Shown here: in pieces, positions 7,401-13,463 of the stretch
How positions within the stretch are numbered: position 1 is the stretch's first letter
How the letters are laid out: every line of letters begins with the position of its first letter
IMG/VR virus record: IMGVR_UViG_3300017735_000112
Coordinates: 1 to 22,702 of that record
Length of the DNA stretch: 22,702 nucleotides
Reading direction: 5' to 3' (one strand)
Origin: a virus
The notes under the pieces: generated by a model
Told to the model about the DNA's origin: nothing
Database searches by the model: none
Seen by the model: only the letters and a program-made list of their open reading frames with translations
Translations under genes and position numbers: made by a program

Positions 7401-7871
7401 GTCACCCTTGTGAGACTCAGACACCATCTTAAAGATGTTGTTAAGCCCCTTCTGGCTCATAGCAATAAGAATAAGATGACGAGAGCGATTAATGTCAGAA
7501 CGTCCTTTAGACTTAGATTCTCCTTCTGTTTCGATTGAGATTCCTGATGAATCGTCTTTGATCTCTTTCTTGCGCTTCTTGTCTGCTTTTGCTTGTTCAT
7601 ACTTTTCTCTCCATTCTACTACGTCTTCAATAAAATATGCTTCAACACCAAAGATTGGCTTGAAGTCTTTTCCTGCTTCTTTCATCTTCTTGGCGTGGAG
7701 TACCTGATAAGCAAATCCATTCATGTTGCCGTGATCTGTTAAGGCAAGTGCTTTTGAGCCATTGGAGTGGGCATAATCCATGTGATCCTGTGGATAGCCG
7801 AAGCCATCGAAAGGAGAGCCAACTCCAGAATGTGCGTGTAAATTAACGAAATCGATATTCTTGATATCCAT
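4404..7871 (-). CDS. dnaE: DNA polymerase III alpha-type (family C) replicative polymerase
   Basis: A 1155-residue DnaE-class DNA polymerase. The N-terminal PHP domain shows LHAHS (H12, H14) and LTDHG (about 44-48), so its metal ligands look intact. The palm has TGRGSAAGSLVAYALG, the first two catalytic aspartates in YPDIDYD (near residue 475) and the third in KFDLLGLTTL (near 640). Also visible are FRPGPLS, GYGFNKSHA with the fingers, and a C-terminal OB-fold-like segment (LLVWFVPRKLL to DIKCWNPRD). It is about the length of E. coli DnaE minus the tau-binding end, and lacks the N-terminal exonuclease of PolC. It probably elongates phage DNA. It has its own promoter and a ribosome site (GGGAGG) that can be hidden by a long hairpin in read-through RNA. 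Finding this alongside a family A polymerase is unusual. Confidence 0.93.
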   Translation of the reverse strand: MDIKNIDFVNLHAHSGVGSPFDGFGYPQDHMDYAHSNGSKALALTDHGNMNGFAYQVLHAKKMKEAGKDFKPIFGVEAYFIEDVVEWREKYEQAKADKKRKKEIKDDSSGISIETEGESKSKGRSDINRSRHLILIAMSQKGLNNIFKMVSESHKGDYFYRKPRVDFGLLEKYGEDVIAASACLGGVYAGAYWSLHEEGDEAVLSEMRRLTERFQSILGDRWYGELQWNRVPQQHELNRHIIQIHKETGLKLISTADSHYPTPEAWQDRELYKRLGWLGRSKPEWLDMSLPAEVQELECELYPKNAEQMWESYKRYANECGVSYDDDIVLESIKETQTIAFERIQDFLPDNTVRLPDFVVPSGYTEDGYLKRLTTEGMFNILKDQNRANKETAKTYKERIDEELSVISERGFSKYFLTMKAVADKASNMMLTGTGRGSAAGSLVAYALGITQVDPIEYGLLFSRFLRKDAKDYPDIDYDVAEPMELKDHLIEEWGTDCVAPISNWNTLQLKSLIKDISKMYDIEFKEVNIVTGKMIAEATPLAKKKHGIKAGMYIPTWEEVLEFSSTLKSFLEKYPQVEKHVKSMVGQYRSCSRHAGGVVIAENLDSHMPLIQSGGVIQTPWSEGQNVRQLEPMGFIKFDLLGLTTLRMIQGAIERILKKQGNMNPSFMQVKEFYNKNLHPSVLNFDDQRVYKNVFHKGKWAGIFQFTESGAQNFCKSVKPSSIVDISAITSIFRPGPLSAGVHEDYVKAKDAPDDVFYENQIVRDVTEETYGFLIFQEQIALLAHKLGDGISLDEGNLLRKLLTKKGTGKGAELMYSIRDRFIKGCVQKRMRREDATAMWQTFEYFSGYGFNKSHAVCYSMISYQCAWLMTYHEGEWLAAYLDKVSDKKKESAIATAKTLGYTISKLNVNISGKQWEYDSSSNSLLQPLTTIKGLGASAMEQVVNNRPFNTVEDFLFNPDVKYSKLNKKALDVLVRAGACDHLMDDRFTGMKHFWSAVVVDRPKNKKKFGENIELYKHEGDFSRDELISQKSDLTGIFPFDLVMSDNVRIKLEQLPVVPISEYEMAMSVESSGDDQLLVWFVPRKLLKKKTTKGKDYWILKVVDSNNAMVDIKCWNPRDTDTVYVNQPYMARLDYSEQWGFSTRSVGKRFRLLG

Positions 7872-7931
7872 AAAATAACCTCCCTAGTCATGTGTTGTGT
7901 ATATACTATACGTTCTAGGAGGTTATTTTAT
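7870..7931 (-). promoter_or_regulatory. inverted repeat over the dnaE ribosome site
   Basis: The arms at 7870-7887 and 7915-7931 are complementary over about 16 base pairs with one bulged base. The downstream arm contains the Shine-Dalgarno sequence and touches the start codon; the upstream arm lies in the spacer of the promoter. The promoter -10 box (7905-7910) is in the loop. RNA from upstream would sequester the ribosome site; RNA starting at this promoter would lack the upstream arm and be translatable. T4 uses this logic for some genes. Confidence 0.7.
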
Positions 7932-7935
7932 TCAA
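7905..7935 (-). promoter_or_regulatory. promoter of dnaE (copy 3)
   Basis: -35 TTGAAT (7935-7930), 19-base spacer ending CTAGAACG, and -10 TATAGT (7910-7905). The extended block departs from TCAAACG here, apparently to keep the long complementarity with the ribosome site. Expected leader is about 27 bases. Confidence 0.75.
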
Positions 7936-7949
7936 ATAATTATTTTATA

Positions 7950-8456
7950 TTAGTCAATCTGATTCTGCATTAACATTTGAAAATACTTAAACGCATCCAT
8001 TCTGTTAAATTCTGTTCTGTCTGAAGACTGTGCTTGGCGCAATGCTTTGGAAAATTGATTACTTACAGCCTCTCCGGGGCCGGAGGCTAATTCAGAACCG
8101 TCATCCCTACGAGTTGTTATAGACTGTTCTTGAGGCTCTTTTCTGTTACTTGGATAAGCACTCCAACTTGATTTAACTGCTTCGCGATAGACTGGCATAA
8201 ACTTTCGCCTAATCACCATCACATCTGCTTGCGAGAAGTTGTCATATTTGGCTTGATCTTTAAGATATTCATCACTTGCCTTGTATATAAAACTCAAAAA
8301 AGAATTAGGGCTGTCTTCGAAAAAAGAACTGAACTGAGGGAAAGACAATTCGCCTAATTCGGTACTGATTTCATTTAGTAGTGCTTTGTTTTCGTACAGC
8401 ACTTTGGTTAACTCTTCTTTTACGAGTTGTTTGATATAAGATTTTGTCACTTTCAT
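7950..8456 (-). CDS. putative internal head protein with capsid-targeting leader (1)
   Basis: A 168-residue protein beginning MKVTKSYIKQLVKEEL and continuing TKVLYE, a leader shared with two other proteins here. L20-Y21-E22 fits the LxE site cut by T4-type prohead proteases, leaving a mature protein of about 146 residues. The rest (SFPQFSSFFEDSPNSFLSFI; later ITTRRDDGSELASGPGEA) is not recognised, looks mixed helical, and does not resemble its neighbour. The ATG at 8456 is chosen over an upstream ATG at 8513: AGGAGAAG is correctly placed before it, the leader aligns there with the other two, and the upstream extension overlaps the preceding gene. Function as a packaged or scaffold-associated protein is inferred from the leader alone. 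Confidence 0.7.
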   Translation of the reverse strand: MKVTKSYIKQLVKEELTKVLYENKALLNEISTELGELSFPQFSSFFEDSPNSFLSFIYKASDEYLKDQAKYDNFSQADVMVIRRKFMPVYREAVKSSWSAYPSNRKEPQEQSITTRRDDGSELASGPGEAVSNQFSKALRQAQSSDRTEFNRMDAFKYFQMLMQNQID

Positions 8457-8460
8457 TTTT
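8401..8460 (-). repeat. leader-encoding repeat, copy A (pairs with 8741-8800)
   Basis: This block covers the ribosome-site side and leader codons of the 168-residue protein. Over 52 aligned bases it differs from the 8741-8800 block at only five positions, while the downstream coding sequences are unrelated. A third leader at 16214-16264 matches at protein level but is much more diverged in DNA. Confidence 0.8.
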
Positions 8461-8493
8461 GCTTCTCCTTGAATGAATGATTTTTTTATTTTT

Positions 8494-8796
8494 TTATACT
8501 TGTACAAACTCAAGTGGCAAATCGTCGGTTATTCCGGCATCTTTTCTCAATGCTTCAATAGAAAACTGATCTCCAGAAGCCGCCTTTTGGATCATGCCCC
8601 AATATGGCTGTTGTCCTTTTTTGATAGTATACGGCTTGTCAACGTGCTTCGATGAAAGCGTTGCGCTTTCTTTACCTATTCGCATAAGGTGATTTTCGCC
8701 ACGCTGATTGGCAAAGTCCGAATCGATGCCTTCGTTCAATACCATAGTTAACTCTTCTTTGATGAGTTGCTTGATATAAGATTTTGTTACTTTCAT
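8494..8796 (-). CDS. putative internal head protein with capsid-targeting leader (2)
   Basis: A 100-residue protein whose first 22 residues, MKVTKSYIKQLIKEEL then TMVLNE, nearly duplicate those of the next gene. L20-N21-E22 is the predicted protease site, giving a mature product of 78 residues (GIDSDFANQRGENHLMRIGK onward) that is basic in its first half and of unknown function. The ribosome site is AAGGAGAA. It is probably co-transcribed with the next leader gene, 37 bases downstream. It may be packaged with DNA in the head (inference from the leader). Confidence 0.7.
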   Translation of the reverse strand: MKVTKSYIKQLIKEELTMVLNEGIDSDFANQRGENHLMRIGKESATLSSKHVDKPYTIKKGQQPYWGMIQKAASGDQFSIEALRKDAGITDDLPLEFVQV

Positions 8797-8800
8797 TTTA
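8741..8800 (-). repeat. leader-encoding repeat, copy B (pairs with 8401-8460)
   Basis: Partner of the 8401-8460 block. The match runs from the leader codons into the bases just upstream of the ATG, where both also carry a similar CATT/AAGGAGAA region, suggesting that leader and translation signal were duplicated as one unit. Confidence 0.8.
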
Positions 8801-8812
8801 AATTCTCCTTAA

Positions 8813-8858
8813 ATGAACGATATTCGAAGTAAATAGTTAATTAATTTCTTATTATCAA
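8813..8858 (-). promoter_or_regulatory. candidate promoter before the leader-protein pair
   Basis: The minus strand reads TTGATA, 17 bases, then TATTTA (8835-8830), 33 bases before the ATG at 8796. It differs from the ten-copy promoter family. The core ACTATTTA recurs before the third leader gene (16295-16288). It may be a class of promoter for structural genes; the evidence is only two sites. Confidence 0.35.
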
Positions 8859-9740
8859 TTATTCTAATAAGTTTTTCTTATATCTTGAAGGCTCTATCCA
8901 TTTCTCAACAACTGGTTTTGAGATCTCAATGTTTGATTCTGCCCATTTCTTATAACCATCAAAAGAAGTGGTGTCAAAATAGTAAGACAAGTCAAGTGTT
9001 GTAGCGTCCTCTCCAAGTTGGGAGAATACATCTTCGAGTTGAAAATGCCTTCCACTCCACCTTTCTTCTGCAGGGAGTAGTTCTCTAGGTATACCATCTT
9101 CGTTTTTCTTGCCTCCCGGCACATACCTACCTGTACCTTCTTTGCGAACCCATGCTCGACAGTTTATAAAGTCTTCCTCGTTGAATGTAAAGCCTAACAT
9201 CTTGCCTTGCTTGATCCCTTCTCCTTGTGAAGTGATTCTAAATCTCTTGTGAGTGGATATTGGCTTCCTGTACTCTCTAATCATCTCTGGAGGATAGATG
9301 CTCCACGGGAAAGCAACGTAATACATATTAGGCACTACCCACTTGGAAAGTTGATTAGACACCCTGTAAGCCATGTAAGCACCTTCTATAATACTCCATC
9401 CATATGAATCTCTCTTATTCCTGTTCTTAATGTCAATCGACGTAAAATATATCGGTATCATTGATCTTTTTGCAAATCTATCGGGATCCATTGGACGATG
9501 ATAGTTTACCGGATCATAAACATAATCTCCTACCACTTTCTTAAACATTGGTTGGATATCTGGATCAGCAACTATCCATATTGTCTCACAGCCTGCCCAT
9601 GCACATTCCATGATTGCTCTATGGATCATCAGGTAATTGTCATTGATCGGGAGCATACATGGGTGATAAGGTAGGTTGTATTGCAGAGGAACAGAAGACA
9701 AGGGGATTATTCCTGCCAAATGAAAGTTAAGATTACTCAA
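8859..9740 (-). CDS. conserved-looking phage protein, possibly nucleotidyltransferase-like
   Basis: A 293-residue protein. The first 75 residues (HLAGIIPLSSVPLQYNLPYH, then NYLMIHRAIMECAWAGCETI, then WIVADPD) follow the pattern of a GT-A/sugar-nucleotidyltransferase Rossmann half: a hydrophobic strand and loop, a long helix, and a second strand ending in an acidic residue. I cannot find a clean GxGTR signature, so the assignment is tentative. The C-terminal half is rich in Trp, Arg and acidic residues. It appears to start at TTG (9740-9738), overlapping the stop of the preceding gene as TTGA with GAGGAA upstream. Co-translation with the Rossmann-like protein and ThyX suggests nucleotide or DNA-base metabolism, but this is inference. 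Confidence 0.55.
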   Translation of the reverse strand: MSNLNFHLAGIIPLSSVPLQYNLPYHPCMLPINDNYLMIHRAIMECAWAGCETIWIVADPDIQPMFKKVVGDYVYDPVNYHRPMDPDRFAKRSMIPIYFTSIDIKNRNKRDSYGWSIIEGAYMAYRVSNQLSKWVVPNMYYVAFPWSIYPPEMIREYRKPISTHKRFRITSQGEGIKQGKMLGFTFNEEDFINCRAWVRKEGTGRYVPGGKKNEDGIPRELLPAEERWSGRHFQLEDVFSQLGEDATTLDLSYYFDTTSFDGYKKWAESNIEISKPVVEKWIEPSRYKKNLLE

Positions 9741-10546
9741 TGGAATTCCTCATCTAAAATATCATATTCAATAATATCTTCAATAGAATCAGCAATTCTA
9801 GCCATTATTGGAGATATCTCTCTTTCGCCCAAGATCAGTTCAAACTTCTTTTCCATATTCCAGAATATGGAACTTTGAGTTCTTAACCTTACTGCTGTCT
9901 GGCTATATTTCCAATGATCTAAGTTATCTTGACTGATGATAGACTTTGCACACGCTTTATGCTTTCTGCCCTTGTCTTTCATGAACACAGTCTCATATGC
10001 AATAGTATCTTCAAATTCACAATCTTGTGACGGAAACAAATTTGCCGATAGATCATAAATCTTGTTCATATGAATATAGTCATTAACCATGTAAGTTTTG
10101 TTTCCTAATGTATACTTGGGAAAATCAAAGAGTATCGTTTTCTTTGAATTGACATTAATTATCTTATTGTCTGCTCGGATTGTAAACATTCGAATGTTCT
10201 GCCCCATGGGGATTGATTCTGTGAATGTATTCTCGAAGACTCCCTGAAGTGGCATCAAGCCCATAACTCCTAATCGATATGCCATGATATTCCACAATTC
10301 TAGCCTTTGCATGCCTCTAGACTCTTTTTTCCCTGATAAAAGTTCAAACTCCGTAACATTGTTCTCAACCTGAATCCTAGACAGATCTAAGTCAGAAGAT
10401 AAGTGATAATGAGGTAGCGGCTTCAATGTCTCATCCGCAAAAATTGGGATTTGATACTTGAATGCTGTAACCATTGCTTGAACCGTACTACCGATTATTA
10501 TTTTGTCAAAGTAGAGATCTGTCTCACGATGTGGATTTGGCTTCAC
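9737..10546 (-). CDS. unknown protein with a Rossmann-like N terminus, linked to thyX
   Basis: A 269-residue protein. FDKIIIGSTVQAMVTAFKYQ followed by IPIFADE (residues 13-39) resembles the first beta-alpha-beta of an FAD/NAD-binding fold, but GSTVQA replaces the canonical GxGxxG. No other cofactor motif is clear and no enzyme family is recognised. The start is read as GTG at 10546 with AAGGTG upstream; it lies 23 bases inside the end of thyX, and I see no later in-frame start with a better site. A flavin-handling role beside the flavin-dependent ThyX is tempting but unproven. Confidence 0.55.
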   Translation of the reverse strand: MKPNPHRETDLYFDKIIIGSTVQAMVTAFKYQIPIFADETLKPLPHYHLSSDLDLSRIQVENNVTEFELLSGKKESRGMQRLELWNIMAYRLGVMGLMPLQGVFENTFTESIPMGQNIRMFTIRADNKIINVNSKKTILFDFPKYTLGNKTYMVNDYIHMNKIYDLSANLFPSQDCEFEDTIAYETVFMKDKGRKHKACAKSIISQDNLDHWKYSQTAVRLRTQSSIFWNMEKKFELILGEREISPIMARIADSIEDIIEYDILDEEFH

Positions 10547-11273
10547 TCTTCACCTTCCTATATGCATTAACTGTCACTGGGAACAAATCTGTTGCTAATT
10601 CTAGGCATGCTTCTGCTACCTTCTGTATCTCCCACTGCGCTCCTTCATGTGTCCTGAGTTCCACAAACTTCAAAAGATTATTAAGATTAACTGTGCCGTA
10701 ATATTCTGTGTATAAGTTTTGTGGCAAAACTCCTCTAGCCTGTTCCCTGCATACCCCAGCATCGATCAACTTGTTGAAGAAGTCTAATGACTGGACATGC
10801 CAAGATTTCATAGCGTCAGATGCTGAAATATAGGAATCGATAAATTGTGGTGTAATAGTAGGGTTGACAGTATTATCCTCATTAGATGCCTGCCTATTGC
10901 TCTCATGTTGGGTTCTGAACTCTAGAGGTTCATAAAACTGGAGATTTTTGTCCGTATAACGTCTACTAATCTCGTTATAACTCCAAGTGCGGTGCCTATG
11001 ATGCTGAGAGCGAACAAACAAAGGCACAACGAATTTAAAAGTAATAAGATTATGCTCAAGTGTTGATGTGTGGCGATGCTTAATAAGGTAATTGATAAGT
11101 CGCTTGTCTCTCCTATCGAGTTCGGACTTTTCGATACCAAAAGAAACCCTTGCAGAGTTAACAACAGTGATGTCGCTGCCCATGTAATCAACAAGGCTAA
11201 CTGAGCCAATATTGTCTCCGTAAGTAAAAATCGTTCTGTTATTAGCATTACTTTTGTCATCAGTCCCATTCAT
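10524..11273 (-). CDS. thyX: flavin-dependent thymidylate synthase ThyX
   Basis: A 249-residue ThyX, which makes dTMP from dUMP using methylene-tetrahydrofolate, FAD and NADPH. The diagnostic motif RHRTWSYNEISRRY occupies residues 93-106. Around it are the family's VVNSARVSFG (38-46), HTSTLEHN (68-75), and the C-terminal REQARGVLPQNLYTEYY with NLLKFVELR. Length matches typical ThyX proteins (about 220-260). The start overlaps the stop of the GroES-like gene (ATGA), with GGAGG upstream. Together with dUTPase and the B12-dependent reductase it gives the phage its own thymidine supply. Confidence 0.97.
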   Translation of the reverse strand: MNGTDDKSNANNRTIFTYGDNIGSVSLVDYMGSDITVVNSARVSFGIEKSELDRRDKRLINYLIKHRHTSTLEHNLITFKFVVPLFVRSQHHRHRTWSYNEISRRYTDKNLQFYEPLEFRTQHESNRQASNEDNTVNPTITPQFIDSYISASDAMKSWHVQSLDFFNKLIDAGVCREQARGVLPQNLYTEYYGTVNLNNLLKFVELRTHEGAQWEIQKVAEACLELATDLFPVTVNAYRKVKSEAKSTS

Positions 11274-11542
11274 TTTGCCTCCATAAGTAGTACTATATAG
11301 TTTTCCGATACTATATGATACATTTTACCTTCAATCAAGATATCTTCAATCATAGAGTTCTCCACATATGCTTCGCCACTATATTCTCTTTTACAATCAT
11401 CAGCACATGCAATGATGTTGACTTTAGCATATCTCTCTACTTTTGTAGTTTTATAATCTTCCGGAAGCAAAAATGTGCCTTCCTCTTCTTTAATCTCTTT
11501 AATTGGTATCTCTACCAATAAATGTCTATTAACTGGTTTCAT
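11270..11542 (-). CDS. GroES-like co-chaperonin (T4 gp31-type role)
   Basis: A 90-residue protein with the GroES layout. MKPVNRHLLVEIP opens the first strand, GTFLLPEDYK matches the family's G-hydrophobic-LP region, ERYAKVNIIACADDCK is the barrel core, and GKMYHIVSENYIVLLMEAK matches the C-terminal strand (VxExxYxVLxILE). The mobile-loop segment (KEIKEEE) is short and acidic, so binding to the host GroEL cannot be judged. Phage GroES-like proteins cap GroEL and can be needed to fold the major capsid protein. Identification is by pattern only. It has its own promoter and a ribosome site (GAGGAGG) that is complementary to the promoter spacer. Confidence 0.65.
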   Translation of the reverse strand: MKPVNRHLLVEIPIKEIKEEEGTFLLPEDYKTTKVERYAKVNIIACADDCKREYSGEAYVENSMIEDILIEGKMYHIVSENYIVLLMEAK

Positions 11543-11549
11543 AAAAAAA

Positions 11550-11587
11550 ATCCTCCTCTTGGTATATATTATACGTTTGAGGAGGAT
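11550..11587 (-). promoter_or_regulatory. anti-ribosome-site hairpin before the GroES-like gene
   Basis: The ribosome site at 11550-11558 (GAGGAGGAT on the minus strand) is a perfect 9-base complement of 11579-11587 in the promoter spacer, with the -10 box in the loop. Same arrangement as at dnaE. Confidence 0.65.
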
Positions 11588-11598
11588 ATTATATTCAA
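11568..11598 (-). promoter_or_regulatory. promoter of the GroES-like/thyX operon (copy 4)
   Basis: -35 TTGAAT (11598-11593), 19-base spacer ending CTCAAACG, and -10 TATAAT (11573-11568). Expected leader is about 19 bases. It lies immediately after the ribonucleotide reductase stop at 11605. Confidence 0.8.
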
Positions 11599-11604
11599 TC
11601 TAAT

Positions 11605-13461
11605 TTAGAAGATTTCGCAGGAACCTCCGGCACAGGCTAACTCACCTGAGAGATTTGTTTGATCTTCTTCTTCTGAGACATTATCAAGATTAATTTCTTT
11701 CAAACTCTTGAGCATTTGATGATATTGCTCTTCTGTGCAGTCTTCAAATGGAGCCTGTTTATAAGAATGATCATTGAATGGCAAAACTGATAGTCCATTA
11801 TAGGAATCACGATTATTCCACATCCATTCTCCTACTGTTTCCCATTCGTTATCTTTGATGGTTACAGTGGCAGAGACATTGTGTGAATTCTGTCCTTTTT
11901 GGTGTCCACCACGCACCCAAGAAGACGTTACAGCCTTAACCCTCTCTAACATGTCCATGGCACTCTCAGAACGCGTTATAGAGCCTTCAGGAGCCTTTTG
12001 TGGTGCAGAGATGACTGCAGTGTCATGTGGAGAGAAGTATTCATCCTCAACCAACTCTGGATGATGCTCTGCTAGGTGCTTATAGATTGCTTCGTTTTTT
12101 CCTACGCGGATTCTGCGTATATAATAATCATTATGCCACGCATGGATACCACTAGACGTCCCTAGAGTTAAAGAAGTTGTGCCTGCAGGCTTTACACAAG
12201 TGGTTCTTGCTGCCGGCTTGATACCAATCTGCATTGCTACACGACGATTCTCTTTCTTAACTTCCAATGAAGCCTTGCTCATGTCCAACTCCAAGACTCC
12301 ACCTGAGGCGATACCTGTCATAGAAACTCCAACTAAAGCGTCCTTTTCAGTTGTGCGTTGCCACACAGGACGTAGGTAATGAAAATCGGTATACCCTGCT
12401 TGTAGAGTTCCAATAAATGCTGCTGCTTTTGCTCTCTTCTCTAACTCTTCTTGCGTATCAACATCTGAGACATTGATTTCTGTCAAATTACAAAATTGAT
12501 ACGAACGTAGAGCGATTTCACAGCATGGGTTTGTGCCCCAGTCTTTATCGTTAGAGAAATAGAATCCGGGCTCTCCTGCACCTGATGCTCTGACGCGTTC
12601 CCAAATGTCCATAAAGAATTCTTTTGTGACTCGATGGCGAAGCAGAACAACAGAATTGTTTGCTCGTCCTCGCTGAGGGTTGAGTTCCCACCAGTTTCCT
12701 GATTTTGCTGCCAGCATCTCAATGTCATCTGCTGAGAACAAAGAAATCAGAGCAGCACGACGGATACCGCCTGCCAATACTGCATCGGCAATGTGACACA
12801 TAATATCATGCGCTTCGATAGTAGACAGTTTTTCACCATCCTCTTTCTGGCGTAAGATACCTTTAACCTTTACAATACACTCGCGAAGAGGCTGTGGGCC
12901 GGGTGCTTTACCACCGGAGGTTACCAACTTGGCACCTTTGGCGCGAATATCTGAAAAATCAAAACGAATCTTTGATGTTCCCTTGAAATAAGAATTCAAA
13001 AGCACCTTGATGGCGTCTGCCCATCCTTCGATAGAGTCTGCCACTAGATACCGTCGAGTTCTACTCTCATTTGGTTTACGAATTTCTGGTAATTTGTCAA
13101 TATGATGTCGTTGAACAGAAAAGCCAACTCCAGTTCCTCCCAAAAGCAAGAACATTGCTTCTGAGAATGAGCGAAGATCATCAACGGGCATAAAAGCACA
13201 GTTAAAGATGCGATTAGGAGAAACCTCAATTGGCTTACCTCCAAACTGCATACTTCTCATAGACGGAAGTACTTTCTTATCAAATACCATCTTATATGTT
13301 TCAATAATCTCATCTGATAGGCTAGGGTACTTTTTAATATGCATCTCCATATTGCGAGTGACAAGTTCTTTCCAATTCTCTCGTCTCTGCTTGTCTTCCA
13401 GATATCGAGCGTATTTCATATGGACAGTTATGTCCGATAATATTTGATTTGATACTTCCAT
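11605..13461 (-). CDS. nrdJ: adenosylcobalamin-dependent (class II) ribonucleotide reductase
   Basis: A 618-residue monomeric class II reductase of the Lactobacillus RTPR type, which reduces ribonucleotides to deoxyribonucleotides with vitamin B12 and no oxygen-dependent radical subunit. Catalytic residues align by spacing with RTPR: N311, thiyl C313 and E315 (N406, C408, E410 in RTPR), and the redox pair C88 and C324 (C119, C419). The C-terminal relay pair C610/C615 (CAGGSC) corresponds to C731/C736. Specificity and radical loops are recognisable (GGTGVGFSVQ, CVKPAGTTSLTLGTSSG). It is about 120 residues shorter than RTPR. The ATG follows the helicase stop by 2 bases, with AAGGAG inside the end of the helicase gene. 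The phage depends on a host that makes or imports B12. Confidence 0.95.
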   Translation of the reverse strand: MEVSNQILSDITVHMKYARYLEDKQRRENWKELVTRNMEMHIKKYPSLSDEIIETYKMVFDKKVLPSMRSMQFGGKPIEVSPNRIFNCAFMPVDDLRSFSEAMFLLLGGTGVGFSVQRHHIDKLPEIRKPNESRTRRYLVADSIEGWADAIKVLLNSYFKGTSKIRFDFSDIRAKGAKLVTSGGKAPGPQPLRECIVKVKGILRQKEDGEKLSTIEAHDIMCHIADAVLAGGIRRAALISLFSADDIEMLAAKSGNWWELNPQRGRANNSVVLLRHRVTKEFFMDIWERVRASGAGEPGFYFSNDKDWGTNPCCEIALRSYQFCNLTEINVSDVDTQEELEKRAKAAAFIGTLQAGYTDFHYLRPVWQRTTEKDALVGVSMTGIASGGVLELDMSKASLEVKKENRRVAMQIGIKPAARTTCVKPAGTTSLTLGTSSGIHAWHNDYYIRRIRVGKNEAIYKHLAEHHPELVEDEYFSPHDTAVISAPQKAPEGSITRSESAMDMLERVKAVTSSWVRGGHQKGQNSHNVSATVTIKDNEWETVGEWMWNNRDSYNGLSVLPFNDHSYKQAPFEDCTEEQYHQMLKSLKEINLDNVSEEEDQTNLSGELACAGGSCEIF

Positions 13462-13463
13462 AA

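Noticed and set aside
7870-7931. dnaE inverted repeat read as an intrinsic terminator
   Set aside because: The downstream arm is followed by the start codon instead of a U run, and it coincides exactly with the ribosome site, so translation control is the better reading; partial termination cannot be excluded.
8457-8513. Upstream start for leader protein 1
   Set aside because: It overlaps the end of the preceding gene, has no good ribosome site and would bury the shared leader 19 residues inside.
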